Shown here in pieces: positions 27,083 through 34,382 of a stretch of 64,000 nt of DNA. Each line of letters starts with the position of its first letter. Within the stretch, counting starts at the first letter, position 1. The DNA comes from an uncultured Mucilaginibacter sp. (GTDB taxonomy: Bacteria > Bacteroidota > Bacteroidia > Sphingobacteriales > Sphingobacteriaceae), in assembly GCF_946479965.1 (NCBI RefSeq), contig NZ_CAMLHX010000001.1, forward strand, positions 124,001-188,000, in the 5' to 3' direction. Below the pieces are notes generated by a model, which did not search any database, was not told the origin of the DNA, and saw only the letters and a program-made list of their open reading frames with translations. The translations under genes were made by a program, and so were the position numbers.

Positions 27083-27910
27083 ATGAAAGCAAAATTATTA
27101 GTGATGCTGGCCGGCATCGCCATGCTCGCAGCATGCAAAGGCAAATCAGAATATTCAGCAGATATTGACAGCCTGATGCAGGATACCATGCTGGTTAAAA
27201 CTGCCGGTATGCGATTGAAGGTTAAAAACGTTCAGCATGCTGCTGAGAAAATATCAAAACTGGTAGCCGACAAAAAAGGTATGGTGATGCACCATAACAT
27301 GCAGTCGGAAGTTGTGAGCAGCCGTGAGATAAAATTGAGCGATGACTCCGTGAAGAAACTCACAGTTTTTAATACCAATGCCGACATGACGGTAAAGGTG
27401 CCCTCCAATTTTATTGAGGCATTTATGGATTCGGTTAACCACTTGAGCACGTATGTTGATACGCGCAGCATGGATATTGAGGACCGCACCGCTGATTACG
27501 CGGGCGAGGTGCTCAAAGCGAAAAATAGAGAAACGTCAATAAAGTTCCGCGAAAAAATAAAACCAACTCATGAGGGAGCCGACAGTATTTTAGCGATAGC
27601 TGATAATATTGTGGACAGGGAGGTTGCCAATATACGCACGGAGCAGGCATCCACCTACAGCACAGTAACGTTAACTCTGTATGAAAATAATATTGTAAAA
27701 GCCGAGGTTTTAGCTAACGAGGACCTGAACTCATACAGCCTGCCATTAGTTAAGCGGATAGGTTTGGCGCTAACAACCGGGTGGCTTTATTTTGCTGAGT
27801 TTGTAATAGGCTTATTGCATGTATGGCCATTTATAATAGCTATAGCCGCGGCGACTTTTGCGATACTTACTTACAGAAAAAAGAAAGCGGCTAAACAAGT
27901 CTCAGTTTAA
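27083..27910 (+). CDS. DUF4349 lipoprotein
   Basis: 275 residues. The lipobox LAAC gives Cys18. The central region (residues 40-215) matches DUF4349, with a repeated beta-alpha pattern (MRLKVKNVQHAAEKISKLV, MTVKVPSNFIEAFMDSV) and a coiled stretch. A membrane helix lies near 237-262, followed by a basic cytoplasmic tail (YRKKKAAKQ). The function is unknown. Having both a lipid anchor and a C-terminal helix is the usual topology of this family. A hairpin follows the gene at 27946-27976. Confidence 0.87.
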   Translation: MKAKLLVMLAGIAMLAACKGKSEYSADIDSLMQDTMLVKTAGMRLKVKNVQHAAEKISKLVADKKGMVMHHNMQSEVVSSREIKLSDDSVKKLTVFNTNADMTVKVPSNFIEAFMDSVNHLSTYVDTRSMDIEDRTADYAGEVLKAKNRETSIKFREKIKPTHEGADSILAIADNIVDREVANIRTEQASTYSTVTLTLYENNIVKAEVLANEDLNSYSLPLVKRIGLALTTGWLYFAEFVIGLLHVWPFIIAIAAATFAILTYRKKKAAKQVSV

Positions 27911-27945
27911 TAAAGGGTACTTTATCTTGTCATTGGTTATAAAAA

Positions 27946-27976
27946 GTAAAGCCCCTGATGGGCAGGGGCATTTACT
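27946..27976. terminator. Hairpin between DUF4349 and tRNA-Cys
   Basis: GTAAAGCCCCTG and CAGGGGCATTTAC pair with one bulged base. It lies between two convergent genes and probably terminates both. The T-tract is weak. Confidence 0.6.
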
Positions 27977-28003
27977 TAACCAATTTAAACCTAATGAAGA
28001 GAG

Positions 28004-28075
28004 AGGCGTGAGAATGGGTTCGAACCATTGTAAAGAGTTTTGCAGACTCCCGCCTAGCCACTCGGCCACTCCGCC
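28004..28075 (-). tRNA. tRNA-Cys (anticodon GCA), with an extra base in the acceptor stem
   Basis: On the minus strand, G1 is at 28075. The D-arm GCC/GGC, the anticodon stem-loop GGAGT-CTGCAAA-ACTCT (anticodon GCA), and the T-arm AATGG-TTCGAAC-CCATT are all present, and the discriminator base is U, as required for cysteine. CCA is not encoded. The 5' acceptor strand is GGCGGAG, but the 3' strand reads CTCACGCC, eight bases, so one A must bulge out of the stem. The closing pair of the anticodon stem is G-U. It is either a working tRNA with a bulge or a damaged copy. Confidence 0.85.
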
Positions 28076-28084
28076 TTATATTAT

Positions 28085-29518
28085 TTAATTCTTCATATTG
28101 GTATAAAAGGTTTTGCTATCAGCATAAAATAAAGCGTTTACAGCATCGTCGGTATAGATCATATGGCCGGCATAGTAGTAATTACTTGTTATTTGCGCGC
28201 TGCCTGCATCAGCAACGGCCTGTTTAATGGTTTCAACAGGTGTTGCCAGATCATAATAACCGCCAACCACATGCACCTTTAGCGCGGGATTTTCTTTTAT
28301 CAATTGTTTAAGCGTCGGTATTACATTAAGGTAATAGTCCGCTTTTTTGGATCCAAAGTTCCAGTCGGCTATGGTAATAGTAGCGCGATAGGGCAGCTCA
28401 TTTTGGTAATTCAACCGATCTTTAAAATAATGCGCGAGGGCTTTTGGATAGGTCGTCCGTAAAGCCACTTCGCTAGGGTCACCTTTTTTGTCAGTTCCGG
28501 CAATGCGGGCATCAAAAGTTCCGGTTTTGCTGCCGCCTTCGTTCAATATCAAACGGGCAAATTGGTGGTCGCTTATGCGGCCATTGTGCTGCTTTAACCA
28601 GCCCTTATCAATCCCCGTAAAATAGCTGAGGGAATCTAAGGTGTTATCCAATGCAGTAGTGTCGCCTTTAAGCAGATCAAGGTATTTCCCGTTGGCAAAA
28701 GCTTTAACCTTGTCGGCTAAAACTTTTGGCGCAAGGGTTTGCAGCGTGGGGGCCAACCGCTTATGATATTGTGCTATTAGCGCGTACGTAGGTAGGTAAA
28801 GCGGGTATGCATCGTCTTTTCCGGCTTTAAAAGTAAGCAGCTCATAGTTTAATGCCGGCGAAATCAATGTTAAACCCTTAACGCTTATCTGGTAATTATT
28901 TTGCAGCTGAGCGGCTAAACCTACCGCCCTTGCTCCACCATAACTTTCACCTGCAAGGTATACATCACTTTTTTTACGGCCTGTACTGTTTAGGTATTGG
29001 TCTACAAAGTTGGCTATAACGCTTATATCCTCATTAAAACCATGGAACTGACTTTCATTGACACCCTCGGCAACGCGACTGTAGCCTGTACCAACAGGGT
29101 CAATAAACACCAGATCGGTAAACTGCAGCCAGGTCTGAGGATTGTCACTGTATTGCGCGTCACCGCTTTGAACCCTGACCGGTGCTAAAGCGCCCATGTG
29201 CAGCCATACAGAAGCAGAGCCCGGGCCGCCGTTAAACACAAAGGTAACAGGGCGGTCGGACTGGCTGCTTAATGTATAAGCCGAATAAAATATTTTGGCG
29301 ACAAGCTTATTGTTATTGTTTTTTATGGGAAGATATCCTGCAGCCGCCCGGTAAGCTAACGCTTTATTGTTAACTGTAATGATATGGCTGCTTATTTTAG
29401 GTACAAATGAATTATCGGCGGAGAATGTACCCCATGAGATTAATACCAATGACGCAGATATTGCTATTAAGCTAAGCGTAAAAACGCGGCCGAAAAACCG
29501 GAAAGAAGAAGTAAACAT
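28085..29518 (-). CDS. Exported serine carboxypeptidase (peptidase S10)
   Basis: 477 residues with an N-terminal signal/anchor helix (about 9-32). The S10 signatures are the oxyanion region GGPGSASVWLHMGALAPV (near 95), the nucleophile serine in LAGESYGGAR (near 190), the Asp in GGYYDLATP (near 420) and the His in YAGHMIY (near 450). The members of this family remove C-terminal residues from peptides and act at acidic pH. It probably acts in the periplasm. It stands alone; 1 kb of non-coding DNA lies upstream and the tRNA-Cys gene lies just downstream. Confidence 0.92.
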   Translation of the reverse strand: MFTSSFRFFGRVFTLSLIAISASLVLISWGTFSADNSFVPKISSHIITVNNKALAYRAAAGYLPIKNNNNKLVAKIFYSAYTLSSQSDRPVTFVFNGGPGSASVWLHMGALAPVRVQSGDAQYSDNPQTWLQFTDLVFIDPVGTGYSRVAEGVNESQFHGFNEDISVIANFVDQYLNSTGRKKSDVYLAGESYGGARAVGLAAQLQNNYQISVKGLTLISPALNYELLTFKAGKDDAYPLYLPTYALIAQYHKRLAPTLQTLAPKVLADKVKAFANGKYLDLLKGDTTALDNTLDSLSYFTGIDKGWLKQHNGRISDHQFARLILNEGGSKTGTFDARIAGTDKKGDPSEVALRTTYPKALAHYFKDRLNYQNELPYRATITIADWNFGSKKADYYLNVIPTLKQLIKENPALKVHVVGGYYDLATPVETIKQAVADAGSAQITSNYYYAGHMIYTDDAVNALFYADSKTFYTNMKN

Positions 29519-29848
29519 GGAATTTGATATTAAAGTATTTTTATGGATGCATTAGGCGGATGGACCGCAAGGGAATTAGCAGCAACAGCAGCAACACATA
29601 CTGTGTTGTACTATGCGCATTCGCATCAAAAAATAGCTTATAATATCTTTAACTAACATATTGTATTTGTACATCTGCACCAGCAGACGCAACAAATGTA
29701 AAGGGCATTTTTAATATATCCAAGAAAAATCTATAAAATCTATCTTTTTTATAGACTATTTTAATAAAATAGGATAATCACATGCTTTTTACCTATAAAT
29801 ATTGAACCGAGCAATGACTAATGACAATTGACCAGGAAATACCCTTAA

Positions 29849-30288
29849 AGCAAAACAGGAGGCCACATCTTGCGATGGGTCTCCCGTTTCAAACTTTTCG
29901 CTCAACCGTAGTCGGGCGTAAAGCAATCAGGTTGTTGTAGCTATAACCGGCTTGCCCGGCGTTGCGTTCCCTTGCGGGTGCTGCCTCTTGCGAAACCATT
30001 ATTACCGCTGCTCATCTCCGTAAAAATTAGCAGGGCTAAATAATACCTTATCCAAATTACATTGCAGTTTCTGCGGCTGTCGCCGTTTTTGTTTTGTGTA
30101 AATCAGGCGGTCCCGTGATCATTAGCTCGTCCGAAGATTTGCCCGATTCACTTTCCGTTATTCCTGTAAGGCTGTTAAAGTACGTCGTTCCCGATGATTC
30201 TAATATCGCAACACCCAGTAGATTTTGCAAATTTTTTTACGCGTTTTTATAAACAGGATATTAACAGGGGAGTGGGGGTTGTTAACAG
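29849..30288 (-). ncRNA. Copy 1 of a paired structured element (possible ncRNA or small-ORF family)
   Basis: Read on the minus strand. A 5' block of about 190 nt (30105-30288) is homologous to 31350-31521. A variable middle follows, then GACTACGGTTG (near 29902), and finally a hairpin at 29857-29885 (GGGAG/CTCCT lower stem, GCAA loop) with a short T run. The gap 29519-30535 otherwise holds a CAATGACTAATGAC repeat (29812-29836) and a palindromic repeat (30317-30398). Strand and transcription are inferred from the hairpin. It may instead be a decayed mobile element. Confidence 0.5.
30057..30230 (-). CDS. 57-codon open frame inside element copy 1
   Basis: Opens at a TTG (30230) and ends at TAA (30057-30059). 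It shares TTYxxSLTG, then SGKSSxELxITGxP with the frame at 31276-31464 in element copy 2. The frame is kept without stops in both copies. Few of the differences are synonymous, so nucleotide-level (RNA) conservation explains the similarity about as well as protein coding. No function is known. Confidence 0.3.
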   Translation of the reverse strand: MQNLLGVAILESSGTTYFNSLTGITESESGKSSDELMITGPPDLHKTKTATAAETAM

Positions 30289-30316
30289 TGGTTTGGACCT
30301 ACATTTTAAACCCACA

Positions 30317-30398
30317 TGTCATTGCGAGGTACGAAGCAACCGCAAGGAGAAAAGCGCTTATGAACAGTTCGCGATTGCTTCGTACCCCGCAATGACAC
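30317..30398. repeat. REP-like inverted repeat (GTCATTGCGAGG...CCCGCAATGAC)
   Basis: TGTCATTGCGAGGTACGAAG at 30317-30336 and its near-complement at 30376-30397 form a long imperfect inverted repeat. The GTCATTGCGAGGnACGAAGCAA motif is a widespread palindromic repeat in many bacterial genomes. It is non-coding, and here it lies between element copy 1 and the DUF3784 gene. Confidence 0.75.
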
Positions 30399-30535
30399 AC
30401 GGTTATTAACACCGATGTTATAAACAATTGTAGTAGTTTAAGGGCTGTTTGGTGATGGAAAAAATGCCTGAATTGGTGGTTCGCGTAGAGAAATTAGCTA
30501 TCGGAAATCAAGAATGAGTGATATGCAGTGATGTT

Positions 30536-30868
30536 CTAAGATGATTTTAGGTACTTACTACCACCAACCGCAGCGATCAAAGTACCAACGGCAAGCAATA
30601 TGATGTAAATACCTATGATGTGTTTAGCATATGTTGGTATTAGGAAAGCTGTAATAGCAAGAGCAGTACAAAGGGCACCGGTGATAAAAAGGGTGCCGCC
30701 AACATGATTAGCTAAACCTTCTTTGTCTTTACAGGTCTTCTCATCATAGCCTGCAATAAAACTCACTTGTTTCTTAAATTTAATTGACCAGGCTATAAGG
30801 CTTACGAGTAAAGCCGTTATAAGGAAGCTTGTCAGCACAATAATGTCGCCCTGGTGTGAATGAGTCAT
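30536..30868 (-). CDS. DUF3784-like small membrane protein
   Basis: 110 residues with three predicted membrane helices (about 9-28, 55-75, 84-104). The soluble loop after the first helix carries the family hallmark SFIAGYDEKTCKDKEG. The DUF3784 family has this layout and no known function. It is a single gene set between two copies of a homologous non-coding element, so it may have been part of an acquired segment. Confidence 0.75.
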   Translation of the reverse strand: MTHSHQGDIIVLTSFLITALLVSLIAWSIKFKKQVSFIAGYDEKTCKDKEGLANHVGGTLFITGALCTALAITAFLIPTYAKHIIGIYIILLAVGTLIAAVGGSKYLKSS

Positions 30869-30937
30869 AACGTTTTTGGGATAACTCTAAGTTATAAACT
30901 TTTTAAACTATCCAGCCTCCCAAAATCCCCTAAAAAG

Positions 30938-31521
30938 CAAAACGGGAGTCCGGCTCTTTCAAGTGGATCTCCCGTTTTTAACTCTAAAATCAACCGTAGT
31001 CAATTATAAAGCATCAAGTTTTGTGTAACATCGCCGACCTGCTCTCATCTTCGCTTCATCCAACCGCTTACCTACAACCCGAAGGTTATTGATTATTCCG
31101 GTTTCGCTTTACTCAATGTGTCAATGCCCGCCTAAACGGACCAACCTATCTTTCCTGCGCTACCTTTGATCTATCATTCGTCCTTGCGGATTTTTAATAG
31201 TTCCCGGTGGCTTTCGCTCCAATTGCTTCAAGGTCATTATTCAAACTGCCACCCTCCATAGAGAGCTTCGTCTTCCTAATACCCCGCTAACCGTACTCCA
31301 TACTGGACCCTCTCGGGTGCTTCATTTTGTACTGGTTCAGGCTTTCCCGTGATCTTTAGCTCCTCCGAAGATTTGCCCGAGTTCACTTTCTGTTGTCCTG
31401 TGAGGCTGTCAATGTACGTCGTTCTTGATGATTTCAATATCGGGACAATTCCCATTTTTTGCAAATTTTTTTACTTGCTTTTATAAACAGGTTATTAACA
31501 TTAAAATAGGAGTTGTTAACA
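30938..31521 (-). ncRNA. Copy 2 of the paired structured element
   Basis: The same order as copy 1 on the minus strand: the 5' conserved block (31350-31521), a variable middle about 150 nt longer than in copy 1, GACTACGGTTG (near 30991), and a final hairpin at 30944-30973 (GGGAG/CTCCC lower stem, GAAA loop) followed by TTTTGCTTTTT. The middle is purine-rich on this strand. The gap 30869-31764 outside the element is AT-rich, with TTATTAACA words, and shows no gene. Confidence 0.5.
31276..31464 (-). CDS. 62-codon open frame inside element copy 2
   Basis: Opens at a TTG (31464); an ATG lies three codons in (31455). It shares the SLTG...SGKSSEELKITG pattern with the copy 1 frame (30057-30230); downstream the two diverge. 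There are no membrane helices, signal peptide or known domain. It could be a real small protein, a relic of a larger gene, or an accident of a conserved RNA. Confidence 0.3.
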   Translation of the reverse strand: MQKMGIVPILKSSRTTYIDSLTGQQKVNSGKSSEELKITGKPEPVQNEAPERVQYGVRLAGY

Positions 31522-31764
31522 TTCTTATAGGCGATAATTATATTGTTAAATTGGTTATTTATAGGTAATTATATAGCGTTAAAGCGTTATGTTGTTATAG
31601 GTTATTAACATTTTTAAAATCCACATTTGATCCTTAAAAATCGACGTTCAGGTATTTGCAAAAAAGCGTAAAATAGGCGGGATGCGCTATTTAATCACTT
31701 TTTACGGCCTGTTTCCGGCTTTATATTCTGTGAAACACAAGCGGCATATTGCTGTTATAATAGC

Positions 31765-31989
31765 ATGACAGTTACAGAATTTAATGCTGTGTTGACAGGC
31801 TCGGACGGCCAGGTTAGCGGTGTGGTAAAGCATATGCCAAACGGCGTTTACCGCTTTACATCAATTGACGAATCGCTGGTGCTGGTTATTGCCAAAGATG
31901 CTGAAGGCGAATGGCAGCGTATTGACGGTACCGAACCTTATTTTGCAAGCTGGGTAGAAGAGCTGGTTGAGCAGATAGAGGCGCACTAA
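31765..31989 (+). CDS. Small acidic hypothetical protein
   Basis: 74 residues from the ATG at 31765. It is acidic, with no signal peptide or membrane helix. Alternating strand-like segments (GVYRFTSIDESLVLVIAKDAEGEWQRI) and a C-terminal helix (ASWVEELVEQIEAH) suggest a small beta-sheet domain. I do not recognise the family. Codon use resembles its neighbours. It stands alone, with a GC-rich hairpin (32008-32031) shortly after the stop. Confidence 0.65.
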   Translation: MTVTEFNAVLTGSDGQVSGVVKHMPNGVYRFTSIDESLVLVIAKDAEGEWQRIDGTEPYFASWVEELVEQIEAH

Positions 31990-32007
31990 CCTAGTAAGAA
32001 TAATACA

Positions 32008-32031
32008 GCCCCGCTCCATCAGGAGCAGGGC
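32008..32031. terminator. Hairpin between the small hypothetical and M13 peptidase genes
   Basis: GCCCCGCTCC and GGAGCAGGGC pair around ATCA. It lies between convergent genes. The T-tract is poor. Confidence 0.5.
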
Positions 32032-32071
32032 TTAGTATTAATAGGGGTTATATTAATAAGGTACAATCAAT

Positions 32072-34111
32072 CTACCAAACCCTTATCCTATCGGCAGGCG
32101 CTTTATACATTTTGTCGCCAGGCTTAACATCAAAAGCTGTATACCAGGCATCTATATTGGTTATTGGCGCGTTCACCCTGTGTTTATCAGGCGAATGCGA
32201 ATCAGTCAATATGCGCTGTGCTGCGGCTTCGGGGCGTATGCTACTTCTCCATAATTGCGCAAATGCTAAAAAGAAACGCTGATCCGGCGTAAAACCGTCA
32301 ATTTTCTCGTTGGATTGACCTTGTTTGGTTTTTTTGAAGGCCTGGTAGGCAACATTCAGTCCGCCAAGATCGGCAATATTCTCACCCAGGGTTAAGCGGC
32401 CATTAACATGCAGGGTGTCCAGTACGGTAAGCGCATTATATTGCTCTGCAACCTGGTCGGCACGTTTGTTAAACTTGGCGTTGTCATCGCTTGTCCACCA
32501 ATCGCGCAGCGTACCATCAGCATCATACAAACGGCCCTTATCATCAAAACCGTGGGTCATTTCATGGCCAATAACCGCACCTATGGCGCCATAATTTATT
32601 GCATCATCGGCGCCCTCATCAAAACAAGGGAACTGCAAAATACCCGCCGGAAAAACTATCTCGTTATTTTGAGAATTATAATACGCGTTAACAGTGGGTG
32701 GGCTCATACCCCAACGACTTTTATCAACAGCTTTACCTAAGCGGGTAACGTTATAATTATACTTCCATATGGCCACACGTTTTACGTTACCGGCGTAGTC
32801 ATTACGGTTTATAACCAAACCTGTATAGTTTTCCCATTTATCAGGATAGCCTATTTTAACGGTAAACGCGTTCAGTTTTTTAAGCGCTCTTGCCTTAGTT
32901 TCAGCGCTCATCCAATCTAAAGCTTTTATACGCTCGCCCAATGCTACTTTAAGATTGTTTACCAACGTAAGCATGCGTTGTTTAGCGGCCGGAGTAAAGT
33001 ATTTTTGAACGTAAAGCTGGCCCAATAATTCGCCAACGCTTCCATCTACCAAAGTTGCCATGCGTTCTGCACGGGGTGCTTCAGCATTTTGGCCGGTTAA
33101 TGCCTTATTAAGCTCAAAACGTGCTTTTGTAAAAGGCGAGCTTAAAGTACCGGTGTTTTTAAGGATGTTCCATTTTAGGTAGATCTTCCACTGCTCAACC
33201 GGTATTTCGGCAAGCATTTCATTTGCCGTTTTAAAAAAGTCAGGCTCATCCACTAACATACTGTCCTGCGGGGTAGCTTTCATCATACCGTTAATTTCGG
33301 CCCAGTTAAGATGAGGCGTTGTTTTGCTGAAATCGCTTACCCGGTATTTGTGGTACGTTAAGTTAGGATCACGCAGTTCAACGCGGCTCAACTGTGCCTT
33401 GGCCAGCCTGGTCTCCATCTTTATTATAAGATCGGCATTACTTGTGGCGGTGGCGGCATTACTACCTGTTAAGGTAAACAGCGTAACCATATATTTTTTA
33501 AATGCCTCCATGATGGCCTTTGAACGGGCGTCATCTTTAAGGTAATAATCCCGGTCGGCCAGCGTAATACCACCCTGCGAAATATTGACCATGTAATGCC
33601 CCACATTTTTAGAATCTCGACTAACACTGAAAGCAAATAGCGGGCTTCCCTCGCCTTGGGTGCGGGCGTAAGCAATTTCTGATAAAACTCCTTTTTTGTC
33701 AGCAATTTTGTCAATACGGGCCAGCGATGGTTTGATGGGATCATAACCGCGTTTTTCAATTGCTATGCTATCCATACCGCTGGCGTAAAGGTCGCCTATA
33801 CGTTGTTTCAGGCTCCCTTTAGGTTGTGCAGGCATTTTGCCCACTTCATCTAAAAGGCGCAGCAGTTTTTCAGTATTGCCCTGCGATAATATATCAAGTG
33901 ATCCCCACCTGGTTTTTTTTGCAGGCATAACGGTTTTTTTCAGCCAGTTGCCGCCTGCGTATTGGTAAAAATCGTCACCGGGCTTAACAGACAGATCCAT
34001 GTTGGCAGGATCGATGTATTTAACGGGTGGATCAGATTGTTGCCTGTCAATAACAAATGCAGACGCGACAAGGCATACTATACCCGCCGCAAATAAATGG
34101 GTTTTCTTCAT
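32072..34111 (-). CDS. M13-family metallopeptidase (PepO/neprilysin-like)
   Basis: 679 residues with a signal peptide (about 1-22). The zinc motif HEMTH lies in AVIGHEMTHGFDD (near 515), and the third ligand Glu lies in ENIADLGGL (near 575). The C-terminus RVNAPITNIDAWYTAFDV contains the substrate-binding Arg region of M13 enzymes. This is an exported endopeptidase acting on oligopeptides in the periplasm or outside. A TACATTTG promoter element lies 24 bases upstream. It is a single gene. Confidence 0.95.
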   Translation of the reverse strand: MKKTHLFAAGIVCLVASAFVIDRQQSDPPVKYIDPANMDLSVKPGDDFYQYAGGNWLKKTVMPAKKTRWGSLDILSQGNTEKLLRLLDEVGKMPAQPKGSLKQRIGDLYASGMDSIAIEKRGYDPIKPSLARIDKIADKKGVLSEIAYARTQGEGSPLFAFSVSRDSKNVGHYMVNISQGGITLADRDYYLKDDARSKAIMEAFKKYMVTLFTLTGSNAATATSNADLIIKMETRLAKAQLSRVELRDPNLTYHKYRVSDFSKTTPHLNWAEINGMMKATPQDSMLVDEPDFFKTANEMLAEIPVEQWKIYLKWNILKNTGTLSSPFTKARFELNKALTGQNAEAPRAERMATLVDGSVGELLGQLYVQKYFTPAAKQRMLTLVNNLKVALGERIKALDWMSAETKARALKKLNAFTVKIGYPDKWENYTGLVINRNDYAGNVKRVAIWKYNYNVTRLGKAVDKSRWGMSPPTVNAYYNSQNNEIVFPAGILQFPCFDEGADDAINYGAIGAVIGHEMTHGFDDKGRLYDADGTLRDWWTSDDNAKFNKRADQVAEQYNALTVLDTLHVNGRLTLGENIADLGGLNVAYQAFKKTKQGQSNEKIDGFTPDQRFFLAFAQLWRSSIRPEAAAQRILTDSHSPDKHRVNAPITNIDAWYTAFDVKPGDKMYKAPADRIRVW

Positions 34112-34134
34112 GGAAATAATAAAATCAGTTAAGG

Positions 34135-34142
34135 CAAATGTA
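34135..34142 (-). promoter_or_regulatory. -7 element TACATTTG for the M13 peptidase
   Basis: A perfect TAnnTTTG on the minus strand, with a leader of about 18 nt. Confidence 0.55.
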
Positions 34143-34189
34143 GGAGATTAAAAATGTAATTTGAAACCAAAGTAGCAGGTAGCCTACCG

Positions 34190-34216
34190 TAGCGATGGGT
34201 TTTAAACCCATCGCTA
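34190..34216. repeat. Palindromic repeat AGCGATGGG...CCCATCGCT
   Basis: A near-perfect palindrome of about 27 bp in the 271-bp gap between divergent genes. Its 9-base arms are identical to those of the terminator at 18087-18109. It resembles REP-type palindromes. Confidence 0.65.
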
Positions 34217-34382
34217 TCGATAAACTCGTATCAACCCTTATAGTAACATTCCTGAAATAAAATTTAACAGGTTATTTGTAAAAAATTTACCTTAGCGAAG
34301 GATTTTATACTTAGCTGATTGTTAACCTGTAATTCCCAACCAAAAAGAACCCAACCATATACTAAATAAACCAATTACCAAC

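Noticed and set aside
27858..28088. 76-codon plus-strand frame across the DUF4349 end and tRNA-Cys
   Set aside because: Its codons come from DUF4349's other frame, a hairpin and the tRNA complement.
29849..31521. Group II intron or retron
   Set aside because: No reverse transcriptase is present, no GUGYG start, and the terminal hairpin lacks the AGC triad of domain V.
31480..31620. TTATTAACA/GTTGTTAACA words resembling DnaA boxes (possible origin)
   Set aside because: The words differ from TTATCCACA at two core positions, there is no dnaA/dnaN context, and most copies lie in the conserved ends of the paired element.
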